This document shows, one piece after another, positions 1 to 9,400 of a stretch of 64,000 nt of DNA. Every line of letters starts with the position of its first letter. The first letter of the stretch is position 1. The translations under genes were made by a program, and so were the position numbers. This DNA comes from Pyropia yezoensis (Eukaryota; Rhodophyta; Bangiophyceae; Bangiales; Bangiaceae): positions 24,650,020 to 24,714,019 of the forward strand of contig CM020620.1 in the NCBI GenBank assembly GCA_009829735.1, in the 5' to 3' direction. The notes under the pieces are model-generated. The model saw only the letters and a list, made by a program, of their open reading frames with translations. It had not been told where the DNA came from and did not search any database.

Positions 1-336
1 GTGATGCACTGCCACTGTCGCCGGCGGGCACCCTCGCCCGCGCGGCGAGCATCCCACCGTCGGAGATGGCTTTGGTGCCGCCAGCGGTGGCCAAGGCAGT
101 GGCGCCCGTGGTGGCAGCTGCCGCCGAAGTGTCGTCATCTTTGGCGACTCGCGCTTTACGGGCCGTTGTGGCTTCCACGACGGTGGCCAAGGCGATATCA
201 TCTCGGCCACCAACAGCGGCGCCGACACTCGCGCCCTTGGCCGTGCGCGACGCGCAAGCAGCGGCGCTGCCGGCTGCTCCACCCGCGTACAAGCCGCACG
301 TCGGATCCATCGGCGCTCTTTCCTGTTGGAGCGGCG

Positions 337-1803
337 ATGTCTGTCATGGCCCCCTCTCCTCCACATGGACCCGCTTGGACGGCGATGCTACAGAGCCACC
401 TGTCGTCGGATGAAGGGCAAGTGCTGCCGCTGGCCCAGCCGCCGGCGCAGGCGCCTGCGGTGGCACCGCCGGTTGTCGGCGGTGTGCCGGCGGCGGCTCT
501 CGAGCAGCTGCCAATGAACCCTCCTGCACCGCCCACCTCTGGCTTCTTTCCGCCAACCGGACCAGCGGTGTCACCTGGCCCGTCGGCGTCTCCCGTTCCG
601 TCAACTCTGCTAGTCGCCCCCCTTGCTATGCTGCGCCCCCCTTCTGTGGCGCCGCCTCGCCCTCCTCGTGCCATGGTGGGCCTCCCGGTGCGGTTCCCGC
701 CACCGTCTGCCAACTGGGCGGCTGAAGTGGTGTCCCGCTTCCGCGTCTTGCTCGCAAAGCATGGCAGCAACTGGCGGATGATTTGCCAGCAGTTGCCCAA
801 CGTTCTCCCGTCAGAGGTGCTCAGCCACACGCTCGCCCACTATGAGCTGCCGGTAACGGCGGTGGTAGCACAGCCAGGGCGTGTGGACGAACATGTGGTG
901 CATGAAGTGCAGCCGGTGCCGTCGGAGATGCAGCCTGTTCCCCCGGTGCAGCTGCCCTTGCTTCGGCAGGAACAGCAGGTGCCTTTGGTGCAGCCCGTGC
1001 GGCCGGCGGTGCAGCCTGTACATCCGACCGGGCAGCCCGTGCAGCAGGTCGTCTCGCCTGTGCTGCCGATGCTGCAACCGGTGGGGTCGCCCTTCCCGTC
1101 GGTGGTGCAGCCGGTGCGGCCCGCGCCGTCGGTGGTGCGACCTGTTCAGCCTGTGCAGCCAGCGGTGGAGCCCGTGCGGCCGGTGCAGCTGATGCAGCCC
1201 GTGAGCCCGGTGCAGCCGACGGAGCCTGTGGTGCAACCGGCGCGGCTAGTGCAGCCTGTGCAGCCGGGGCAGTACCTGCAGCCTGTGCAGCCGGGGCGGC
1301 ACCTGCAGCCGGCGCTGCCGGCAGTGCGACCAGTGCAGCCGGTGCAGCCGACGGAACGTGTTGTACAGCCGGCGTGGCGAGTGCAGCCTGTACAGCCTGT
1401 GCGGCCAGTGCAGCCAATGCCGCTGGCGTGGCCCGTGCAGGAGATGCAGTCGTCGATGCGGCCCGTGCAAGGAGTGTGGCCCACGCATCCGGTGGTGCTG
1501 CCGGTGCAGCCGCCCGTCCAGCCAACGTGGCAGGCGCAGCGAGCACGGACCGTACAGTCGGTACAGCGGTCTCAGCTCGCGGTGCAGCCGGTGCAGCCGG
1601 TGCAACCCGTGCAGCCAGTGCATCCGGTGGAGCCGCTGCCTGTGCAGGCCGTGTTGCCGTCGCAGCTGGTAGCACAGCAGCCATTTGTCGTCTTTGATCT
1701 GGAGGGCGAGATGGATGGTACACGCGTGGGGGGGAACGCCGGAAGGGAAAGCGCTAAGCCGCGCCCGCCGAGCTGGGCGTCGGGGGGGGGCGGGGAAGAG
1801 TAA
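337..1803 (+). CDS. Divergent MYB/SANT (SHAQKYF-like) protein with long PVQ repeat tail
   Basis: Probable nuclear DNA-binding or chromatin protein of about 488 residues. The frame is open to the window edge; I take the ATG at 337 because the codons before it read as Arg/Trp-rich noise, but an upstream exon is possible. Residues ~127-169 align without gaps to the MYB repeat of the REVEILLE-like gene at the other end of this window: W127, A129, E130, R134, F135, a second W (in SNWRMI), I, and SHTLAHY where the family has SHAQKYF. About 10 of 43 positions are identical, including the structural aromatics. The N-terminus is Pro/Ala-rich. From about residue 185 to 440 the protein is a degenerate PVQP/VQPV repeat. 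The Q and K of SHAQKYF are not kept, so DNA binding may differ or be lost. The domain call is inference from one alignment made by eye. Confidence 0.6.
   Translation: MSVMAPSPPHGPAWTAMLQSHLSSDEGQVLPLAQPPAQAPAVAPPVVGGVPAAALEQLPMNPPAPPTSGFFPPTGPAVSPGPSASPVPSTLLVAPLAMLRPPSVAPPRPPRAMVGLPVRFPPPSANWAAEVVSRFRVLLAKHGSNWRMICQQLPNVLPSEVLSHTLAHYELPVTAVVAQPGRVDEHVVHEVQPVPSEMQPVPPVQLPLLRQEQQVPLVQPVRPAVQPVHPTGQPVQQVVSPVLPMLQPVGSPFPSVVQPVRPAPSVVRPVQPVQPAVEPVRPVQLMQPVSPVQPTEPVVQPARLVQPVQPGQYLQPVQPGRHLQPALPAVRPVQPVQPTERVVQPAWRVQPVQPVRPVQPMPLAWPVQEMQSSMRPVQGVWPTHPVVLPVQPPVQPTWQAQRARTVQSVQRSQLAVQPVQPVQPVQPVHPVEPLPVQAVLPSQLVAQQPFVVFDLEGEMDGTRVGGNAGRESAKPRPPSWASGGGGEE
895..1660 (+). repeat. Degenerate coding minisatellite (Gln-Pro-Val units)
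   Basis: Short units of the type cag-ccg/cct-gtg recur dozens of times with variable spacers (gtgcagccggtgcag and similar). They translate as PVQP/VQPV in the plus frame. The reverse strand shows Ala- or His/Arg-rich open frames over the same stretch, which are consequences of the repeat. No clean period is maintained, so this looks like an old, interrupted repeat held in frame. Confidence 0.7.
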
Positions 1804-4610
1804 GGAGCGCACGAGCACATCACTTCGACTGGGTAGGCGACATGTCTATTCGCCGAGGTGCTGCAAGATGTCTGGGTACAGCAGATGCGCAGGGGGAAGG
1901 GTGGGGTGAAACCGGCGGGGAGGCGTCTCTGTGCCAGTGGCTGGTGGCTGGGCAGGCGGATGGCGAGGGCGTGGCCAGGAGAGTGGCGGTGTGACGGGCC
2001 ATTGCGAGGGTGTCGGCGCCGACAGCCCGTGAGGGGCGGGCGGACAAATGGGTCGGGGGGTGCACTAGTGCCGCCCTGTGTGTCGCGCGCGCCGCCCGAG
2101 TCGCGGCTGAAACGACACAGCCGCAGGTATGCACAGAGAGTCGACAGCGGCAGGGCTGCTGGTCCCCGCCCGGCCCTCCCCAGAAATGGACGTGCGGGAG
2201 GCACGTGGGCGGCGTGGCCGCACCCCCCCCCTCTCGGACATATTACCTTCTACACGACTGTGTAGCGCACTGGGCGTCCGGAGCAGGAGGAGGCCGCGGT
2301 GACGAGCTGGTTTAGGTTAGTCTCAGCGCCCTGCTCGAGTGTGTGAGAGCAAAACTTGCTAATTTACTGTGATCAAACACCAAAGGCACGATAACCAGCG
2401 GGTTCACGGGCAGTGAGATCTTGCTGTAGCGGTATCATTCTATCTAGATAGGGAAGTGTTATTATTTACGCAGACCACGAGGACAGGACCCAGAAAAAAA
2501 AAAGCAAGCGCAGCGATCGGTAGCTTCCTGACCTCGTCAATCTCGTGGACGGCTTGGGCGAAATAAATCAGTTTCCAAAAGAAAAAGAGCATGCGAATTA
2601 TCGTTGGACATTTCTCCTAGTGATTTCGGGCATTTGACGATACATAGATGTATAGATACCGATCTATCTAATATGTGACTTTCTTTTTCCCCTCCCGAGT
2701 AATACTTTTGGAGTCCATCAAGTGCATGAAATGCGGACACGATCGAGGCGAGACAAGCCCGATCGGACCTGTACGCATTTCAAGCGCGAGGTGGAAAGCC
2801 AAGGTCAGGCGCCCAAGCTGTTTGCGCAGGCAGGCGCGCGGCAGGGGTCGACGGCGGAGCGGTGGCATCACTGCAGATCCCACCGGCGGTATCTGTGGCC
2901 TTTGTCGTCCGGCGGCCTAGTGCTGCCTGCCGCCGGCAGCAACACCACCGCTGCTGTCGATGACAGCGACGAGCGCGGTGGCGTTGCCGCGACCGCATCG
3001 GAGGGCATCCATCGCCTTCGCGTCTACGGGTGTGATGTGGGAGGTCGACGCGGGGAGGGTTCCCCCCGCCTCGGAAGCATCACCGGCCGCCACCGTGGCG
3101 GCGGCCGCGCGGAGGGTGCGCGTCGGGGTTGCTGTGTCACCCACCAGTGAGGTGCCGCCGGTGGGCGCGCCATCGGTTGAGCGGATTGTTGCTCCAGCGA
3201 CCGCGGCGGGCAGGCAGACCGCCACTGCGTGCCCGTCCGGGGTGGGTGTGTCCCCGTCGGCGGAGGCGTTGGCGGTGTCGGCGTTGGGAGTGGGCGGCGG
3301 CCATGGTAGCGGTGGGCGCTGTCGTCGACCTCAGAGCAGGCGGTGTAGTCGGCGCCGGTGGCGACGACGGCGGTGCCCTCACCCGTGGCCATCGCTACCC
3401 AAAGGGTGTTTCCGTCCGCTGCTCCCGCTGCCGTCGGTGCCGCTTGGCGTGGGATGGCAGCCCCCACACCCCACCCACCCCCTGCGCTCACCTCTGTGCT
3501 CCCCCACCCCCTTCTCCGGCTTCACTCCGCTCATCCCCACCTGCCAACTGACGCCGCCGCCTCTGTCCGGACCGATGCTGTTCTCACGTCCGCTGCCCCT
3601 CCCTCGCGGCCGCCGCGGCCGGCGAAAACAGGGCCGACCCGGAGCCCGCGGTGGTGGCCGCCGACTCGGCGGCGCCACAGGCGGCACCGGCAGTGCAGGA
3701 GAATCTCGCGGCAAACATCCCGGCGGTCGTGGCATTGCGTGCTTGACACATGCGTCGCACCTTTGAAGTAGGAGAGGGGACCCATTTGCCATGTGGGTGC
3801 TCGCTGCTAACGTACCACGCGTCGCGGTGTCGAAGGGGGGGCAGTTTTCGCTGATGCGGAGAGGGGCCGGAAGGCAGGCTACGAGGGGGGGGGGAGCATG
3901 CGTTCACTGCCTTTGCGCTGTTCTTTTTAAAACCACTGTGAGGTGTGTGGAGTACGTAGACAGCGGCTTCTCCATGTGCAGCCAAAGTCGGGCTGGACGT
4001 TGCCCTAAAGGGTGCGCGACTGCGCGGGCGCACCCGCACGACCACTCCGTCGGGCGGCGGCGGCGGCGGCGGGCGGCGGTGTAGCACGGCCGTCGTCGGG
4101 CAGTGCCACCGCCGGTGGCCGGCGCCGCCGTTGTCGCCCTTGCTAGCGTCGCCCGTGGTGGTGGTGGCGGCGACGGGCGGCGGTGTAGCGCGGCGCGGCG
4201 CGTCGGGAACAAGCATTCTCCTTTCGCCGCTCTGCGCCAGCTCCGCCCCCCCTCCTCCCACTTTCTGCGCATGCGTCGTCGGACGAAGGGGGGTGTGACT
4301 TTCAGGCGCTCAGAAAAGTCAGTATGGGCTCGCCGCCGTACCGCGGGAGTGTGTAGGCTCTCGGGTCGGGTCGGGTTCTGAGTTCTTTGCGAGGGAGGCT
4401 GGCGGGCATAGCTGGTCTTGCAAGTTTCGTCTACTTGCTTCTTTGTTCTGTCTTTGTGGCTCATTTTTCCTCTCTGCTGTGAGGTGTGCTTTTTCGGGTG
4501 CGGGGATGGCAGGAAGGGGATGGGGGGGGGGGGAGGAAGGGGATGGGGGGGGGAGGGGGGGTGCCGGCGGCAGCCAATGGCCCCCCCCACGCGCCACACT
4601 CTGCGCAGAA
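1804..4610. other. Intergenic region, no convincing gene
   Basis: After the stop at 1803 the sequence stays GC-rich to about 2300, is closer to 50% GC at 2300-2720 (many stops on both strands), then becomes GC-rich again. Open frames near 2960-3766 (plus) and 3584-4261 (minus) are Ala/Pro/Arg-rich and contain no motif I recognise. Around 4035-4200 the segment gggcggcggtgtagc occurs twice about 115 bp apart in a GC-triplet context. G runs lie at 4518-4560. Confidence 0.5.
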
Positions 4611-4650
4611 CGGCCCTCACGGGGTCGTGAGGGCCGGCTTACAGAAGCCG
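4611..4650. repeat. Two adjacent perfect hairpins
   Basis: CGGCCCTCACG at 4611-4621 is followed by a GGGT loop and its exact reverse complement CGTGAGGGCCG at 4626-4636. It is immediately followed by CGGCTT-ACAG-AAGCCG at about 4635-4650. The 11-bp stem with a tetraloop plus a second 6-bp stem would make a stable folded RNA or a cruciform. It lies about 100 bp downstream of the minus-strand dehydrogenase remnant, so a 3'-end or terminator-like role is possible but unproven. Confidence 0.6.
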
Positions 4651-4746
4651 ACCCCCCCACAGAGGCCGTAAACGCCGCTTTGCACGGATCGTAAGGTACA
4701 AGGTTTTAGTCCCACTGCGCTGCCTCCCATCCCCCGCAACCTCCCC

Positions 4747-5250
4747 TTACTCCACCTCCATACCCGTGGTGTCTGTGACAATCTGGTCGGGCGCAACCCC
4801 GTTGCACCGCACCCCCGCGCTTGCGTAGGCCCCCGCAATGTTGCGCGTGAGGGTGTCTAGCGCCCCCTTGGAAGCCGAGTAGGCGGCAAGAGCGGCGGCG
4901 CCGCGCGACAGGGACGAAGCGCCGGCTGGCAGCACCGCTCCCTCCTCCTCCCCCCCGGGGCAGAGGGGAGAACGGTGCGTGTTGGCGGAGGGGTGCCCCC
5001 CTGCCAATCCCCCCTCCCCCCGCAACGTCACGCCCCGCCCCAGCACCCCGCCCCGCCACGGCGCGGTGCGCGCGTGCCCGGCGGCAATCGCGACGGCCAT
5101 AATGGCCGAGTGCCAGCCGTGGGCGCGCCGGCGGGGCGGCGGGCGGCGGGGCAGCGGCGGCGGCGCCCCCCTCGGGTCTGCGGCGGGGGCTCCACACGGG
5201 AGAGCGTCCGCGGACACGCTTGCCCCCGCTCCCGGCCCCACCGCCCGCAC
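4747..5250 (-). pseudogene. Short-chain dehydrogenase/reductase (SDR), partial
   Basis: The last ~60 residues of this minus-strand frame are a clear SDR active-site region: GASSLSRGAAAL, then YSASK (Tyr codon at 4881-4879, Lys at 4869-4867, the YxxxK catalytic pair), then LTRNIAGAYASAGVRCNGVAP and IVTDT. The family oxidises or reduces alcohols and ketones with NAD(P)H. The N-terminal Rossmann GxxxGxG motif is not visible: upstream residues are low-complexity Ala/Pro/Arg, running into the tandem duplication at 5203-5508. The frame stops after VTDTTGMEVE, short of the usual C-terminal helices. A GTAAGG stands across the stop, so an intron is possible, but the downstream frames do not look like SDR. 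I favour a truncated gene; a gene with unrecognised exons is the alternative. Confidence 0.6.
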
Positions 5251-5508
5251 AGCCCGTCTCCACCGCCACCACGCCCTTCAATGGGACAGCCTACGCCCGC
5301 GGCGGCACCGCGGAGGCCGGGGGGGGAGGGCGGGCGGGGCATCCCCCTCGCGGGGAGCGTCCGCGGACACGCTTGCCCCCGCTCCCGGCCCCACCGCCCG
5401 CACAGCCCGTCTCCACCGCCACCACGCCCTTCAATGGGACAGCCTACGCCCGCGGCGGCACCGCGGAGGCCGGGGGGGGAGGGCGGGCAGGGCATCCCCC
5501 TCGCGGGG
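5203..5508. repeat. 153-bp tandem duplication, two copies
   Basis: Copy 1 is 5203-5355 and copy 2 is 5356-5508; each begins agcgtccgcggacacgcttg. I see a single clear difference (gggcgggg versus gggcaggg near the end), so the duplication is recent. The period is a multiple of three, so it keeps all frames open and creates long spurious reading frames on both strands. Confidence 0.85.
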
Positions 5509-5640
5509 ACAAGCTCGCCCCACCCCACCCCCCCGTGTCCCTCACCGCGCGGATGATCCGTTGCGCCGCTCCGCCCGCCCCCGGCGGCCCTTGCCTCACC
5601 CGCCGCTGCTACCAACAGCGTGGACGCGCAACCCCAGGCG

Positions 5641-5681
5641 CTGCCGCCGCCACCACCGCCGCCACCGCGACCACCGTCGCC

Positions 5682-5720
<39 letters not shown>

Positions 5721-5775
5721 GCCACCACCGTCGCCACCGCCACCGCCGCCGCCGCCGCCGCCGCCACCGACGCGG
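5641..5775. repeat. CCG/CCA triplet microsatellite
   Basis: An almost pure run of ccg, cca and tcg triplets. A block beginning cgaccaccgtcgccaccgcc occurs twice, pointing to internal duplication. Poly-Gly or poly-Ala translations over it are not evidence of a gene. Confidence 0.85.
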
Positions 5776-6704
5776 TTCCCATAACCGCCCCCACGGCGAA
5801 CCATCCAGTGAGGCACTCCCTGCTACCGCACACGCCGCCCAACCCCCCCACCCATCCACCCCGCCGATGCGGTGCACCTGCACAGACGGCGGCGGCGGCG
5901 GTGACGGCAACACAGAAAAAGGGGGCAACTCCTAGACCAGACTTTCCAGCTCCTACACGAGACCGCCCCACTCCTACCCCCCTCAGGGCGCAGCCAACAA
6001 CAGGCTTTCCGAGACCATATTCATTAAAATCATATTCACTGGCCGCCCGCAGCGTCCTTTGGCGTCGCTGTCTTAGAGAGTTTTTGCAACCCGTTTGTGG
6101 GATGCTTGTCAGCACACACGGGATGCGCCCATTCGCCGTCGGCGCCTCGCCGTCGGCAACGCCACTCCCCACTTCACGCATCCCACATGCGCGCATGCCC
6201 CCTCGACGACCCCGTGTGTTGGCCAACAGGCGGAAGCGGGCGGGGGGAGGAAGGGTGGCTGACGGCCGCCTCACCACAGGCTCGCTGACGCCCCCACGGC
6301 GCCCCACTGCCCGGACCTCTGCCGCTGGTCGTATCAAACGGCGTGGGCGCTCTCGGCTCGCTCAGCGCCACCAGCCATGGCAGCGACGGCGCGCGTCGAC
6401 GACCTCCCGCGGTGGGGGAGGTGTGCCAGAGACACCCCTCACCCCCCCTCTCGCGACTACTCCCCGCGTGAGAGGGAGATGCAGAGTAGGCGGCCGCTTG
6501 CCACCGCCGCGCCGGGTAGCAAGGCTGCCCCCTGCGCTGCGGCCGCTTAGTGAGGCACCGACATCCTCCCGAGGCCTTGTATACAGTACATACAGTACAA
6601 CCAGCTCACGCCTTGGTCGGCGGCAGGTCACCCCCCTTGAGCGGGCTCGCCTCCAGCCACGCCTCCAGCTTTAGTTTCGCCACCACCGCACTTCTGCTGT
6701 CGTC
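5776..6704. other. Intergenic region, nothing recognised
   Basis: No domain is recognisable in any of the open frames. A short less GC-rich patch at about 6000-6050 contains two near copies of a cat-att-ca motif. The stretch is probably the 3' flank of the protease-NB-ARC gene, whose stop is at 6707-6705. Confidence 0.4.
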
Positions 6705-8768
6705 TCAAGCTGCAGGTGCCGCCTGTGACCAATTGCCTAACAAGCCGACGTACGGACGCGTCATGATGATCTCGTGACAGACCTTGGACAACCGATGCAC
6801 GTGTGTCACGAGAGCCGCCGCGTCCGCCACCGTCTGCTCTCCGCAGTCGCACAGCTCCAACGTCCCAAATAATCCCCCTGGTACAAGCCGCACTCCCACC
6901 AGGGACTGCAACTGGAGAGCACAGAGGTGCCGCACCAGGGCGCGAGCGTGTGCGGACCGAGTGACCTGCCATAGCCTCGCATCGGTCTGCGAATATGACA
7001 TCAAACGCACCGCGATCTCTGTCACGAGCTCGTGGGCGACCCATAACCGCTCCCCAGGGCGCATCTGTGCGGCGGCCACGTGCTGCACAAGACGGTGCAC
7101 GCTGATTACTCCATTTCGTGGGTAGGAGATGATGCCGAGGTCACGAAGCCGGTCTGTCTCTGCCCCTTCCTCGAGCACCGCCGTGGGAATGAGCTCAGGG
7201 TCGAGCAGGGACAGCCGTTGCAAGGAGCGCCGGTTGGGCTCGTCCAGAGCACTGCATATCAGCTGCAGGGCGGCCACGACCGACTGCTTTCGGGGGTAGC
7301 CCGCATAAGGTTGGGTCAACGGTCGCGCCTCCATGACGCTCTGCTGGACGTCAAAAAGAAGTGCGGCAAAGTTCCTTCCGCTCCGCTTGGCATAGGCAGC
7401 CAGGGCCCTCATAGCCAGAGGCAGGTGACCCACCTCGCTAGCCAGACGCAAAGCGGTGTACGCCTCTCTCGCCAAACTACGGCCGCTCACCTGCTCCATC
7501 AACGTCAATGACTCTTTAGAAGGAAAGGGCGCCAGCTCCAGCACCGAATCGTCCGGAAACTGGTATTGGTCTCTCGCCGTGAAGATGCATCGGCCCTTGG
7601 AGGGCAGGAAGACCCGCAGCTCGTCGTACACTTCTGCATTGTCAAAGACCAGCAACATCCCGCGCTCCAGGTACTCGTTCAAGAGCTCGATGACAAACAC
7701 CGCCCGTTCTCGCAAGCAGTCCTCCCCACGTTCTCCGTACGGGTTAGGCACGCGCAAAGCAGCTCCCAGGGCAACGATGTCCTTGATCGCATCGCTCACG
7801 CACTCCGCCCGGAGCCACGCGACGACGCTGTAGGCATCAGACCGCCACTGCTGATACGCCCATTGCGCGACGAGACAGCTCTTGCCGACGCCTGGCAGTC
7901 CGACCACCGCCGTCGTGTGCTGTTCCGTGGCGTGCTGCGTGAGGCGTCTCCACGCATCCTCACGGCCCACAAACGTCCTGCACGTGGCGGGCAGGTGGAA
8001 GCTCCGAGAAGAACGGACCTTTTCGGGGACCCCATGCCACGGGGACGCCTCCCCCAGCCGCTCGTGGACAACTGAAAGGAGCACAGCCCACTTGACGCGG
8101 CCATCCGAGCTGTCCTCGGCCACGTGCAGCGCAAACGCCTCGCACCTGGAGTCCACCAGCATGGCCCCCGAGGAGCCGGGGGCGGTTGGTGCGCTGTGCC
8201 TGACCATCCAGGAACGCAGGTGGGCGGCCGCGGAGGGAGTGCCTTGGAGCAGGGTGTCCCTGGCGTGCACCACCAGCGTCAGAGAGTCGCCGAACATGTG
8301 TAGCAGAGTGAATGCACCGCCTTCGCCAACATCGGCAGCCGCTGCCACATCCACCACGCAGCGCACGGGCCAGACTGGAAAGTCCCCTGCGCCGGCGGGC
8401 AGCTTGACAACCGCCACGTCGGGCGGCTCCCATGGCCCTCTGTCTGCCATCGCCGGGACGAGCAAGACGCGCGCGGACGCCAGGTCCACCCGCCGGTTGC
8501 CCGCGAAGGTGGCACTCACGTCTCCGATCAGAATAGGCGAGCCGCCGCCGGGGGAGGCGCACACATTGTCTTCCAATACGTGGCGGGCGGTGACGAGCAC
8601 GTTCGACCGCACAACCCAGGCGGTGCCGACCTTAGTGTCCCCACCGCCGGCGTCGCCGCCGGGGGCAATAGCGCGGATGCGGCACACTGCCTGCTTGCAT
8701 GCGCCCAGCCGGCGCTCCCGCTCGAAGTCGTCCGCAGTAAGGGTCGCCCTGTGGGGGGCGGGGTTCAT
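6705..8768 (-). CDS. Trypsin-like protease fused to NB-ARC NTPase (NLR-like)
   Basis: Single-exon 687-residue protein with two domains. Residues ~20-235 are a chymotrypsin-fold serine protease: VGTAWVVRSNVLVTARHV with His63, PDVAVV with Asp117 and PGSSGAM with Ser200, so the triad looks intact. Residues ~265-565 are a STAND/NB-ARC switch: FVGRED, P-loop GLPGVGKS (290-297), Walker B MLLVFDN (371-377), GRCIFTARD (392-400), GHLPLAM (447-453) and the winged-helix VHRLVQ (557-562), typical of NB-ARC-TPR proteins, where it corresponds to plant MHD. The ~100-residue tail has no clear TPR or LRR. Such proteins sense a ligand, exchange nucleotide, oligomerise and activate the fused effector; here a protease would be that effector (inference). 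I chose the ATG at 8768; the frame stays open 100 codons further, but that stretch is low-complexity. It is divergently paired with a class-3 lipase 632 bp away. Confidence 0.88.
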   Translation of the reverse strand: MNPAPHRATLTADDFERERRLGACKQAVCRIRAIAPGGDAGGGDTKVGTAWVVRSNVLVTARHVLEDNVCASPGGGSPILIGDVSATFAGNRRVDLASARVLLVPAMADRGPWEPPDVAVVKLPAGAGDFPVWPVRCVVDVAAAADVGEGGAFTLLHMFGDSLTLVVHARDTLLQGTPSAAAHLRSWMVRHSAPTAPGSSGAMLVDSRCEAFALHVAEDSSDGRVKWAVLLSVVHERLGEASPWHGVPEKVRSSRSFHLPATCRTFVGREDAWRRLTQHATEQHTTAVVGLPGVGKSCLVAQWAYQQWRSDAYSVVAWLRAECVSDAIKDIVALGAALRVPNPYGERGEDCLRERAVFVIELLNEYLERGMLLVFDNAEVYDELRVFLPSKGRCIFTARDQYQFPDDSVLELAPFPSKESLTLMEQVSGRSLAREAYTALRLASEVGHLPLAMRALAAYAKRSGRNFAALLFDVQQSVMEARPLTQPYAGYPRKQSVVAALQLICSALDEPNRRSLQRLSLLDPELIPTAVLEEGAETDRLRDLGIISYPRNGVISVHRLVQHVAAAQMRPGERLWVAHELVTEIAVRLMSYSQTDARLWQVTRSAHARALVRHLCALQLQSLVGVRLVPGGLFGTLELCDCGEQTVADAAALVTHVHRLSKVCHEIIMTRPYVGLLGNWSQAAPAA

Positions 8769-9400
8769 GGTGGCGGCGTGCCGGCGCCGCGAGACGCGCC
8801 AGCGGCGGCGCCACCTTCTTGGCCGCCCGAGCAGCAACTCCAAGCCGGACCACCGCCAAGGCCACAGAAGAGCACCGAAGCGGTCCCGTCGTGAGCCCGC
8901 AGCCTTCTGGGACCCGCTGCGTGCGTGCAAGAGCAAGACCACGCACACGAGCAAGGCATTGGCCCACTCGTCCGAGATACACACCAGGGGTGCCTGCACC
9001 AAGTGCGCCGAGTCGCAGTGCCTCGCGCGAGGCCCTATATCAAGGTTCGCCTTTCTTTTGGTGCTCAAACGCAGTATCTACGCAGTCTGCTTCACCCCCA
9101 CCCGCTGCGGTCGTGTGCGTGCGTCGCGTGTTGCATCCACGAACGCCGTCGTCGAGGTGTCGCCGCGACCGGTGCACGGCGCTCGCTGGGGTGTGTGCCT
9201 CAACGACGCGGCTTGTGGTCGTTTGCTGGTACATGTGAGCGGATACAGGCTGCGGCGGGGACGAGCTCAGCGTGTCTTTGTCGGCGCGCGGTCCGCCGCG
9301 GTCCCCGCTACGGGGGCAGGCGGGGTGTTGTCTTGCGCGCCCACTGTCGACGGCTCGTTCGCGTTGCCGCCTGCCAGCCCGTCCCGAGCACGGACCTGCC
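8769..9400. promoter_or_regulatory. Shared bidirectional promoter region
   Basis: A 632-bp gap between two divergent starts (8768 minus, 9401 plus). It must hold the 5' regions of both genes. I see no TATA box or clear repeat. Frames extending both genes into it are open but low-complexity. A regulatory role is inferred from position only. Confidence 0.5.

Noticed and set aside
821-1723. 300-codon minus-strand Ala/Pro-rich frame
   Set aside because: Antisense of the PVQ repeat; the plus frame carries a MYB-like domain, the minus frame has no motif.
4979-6674. Long plus-strand frames (318 and 484 codons) and a 262-codon minus Gly-rich frame
   Set aside because: They span the 153-bp duplication and the CCG microsatellite; composition and the multiple-of-three period explain the openness.
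8769-9068. N-terminal 100-codon extension of the NB-ARC protein
   Set aside because: Trp/Arg-rich low complexity without conservation-like features; the Met at 8768 directly precedes the protease domain.
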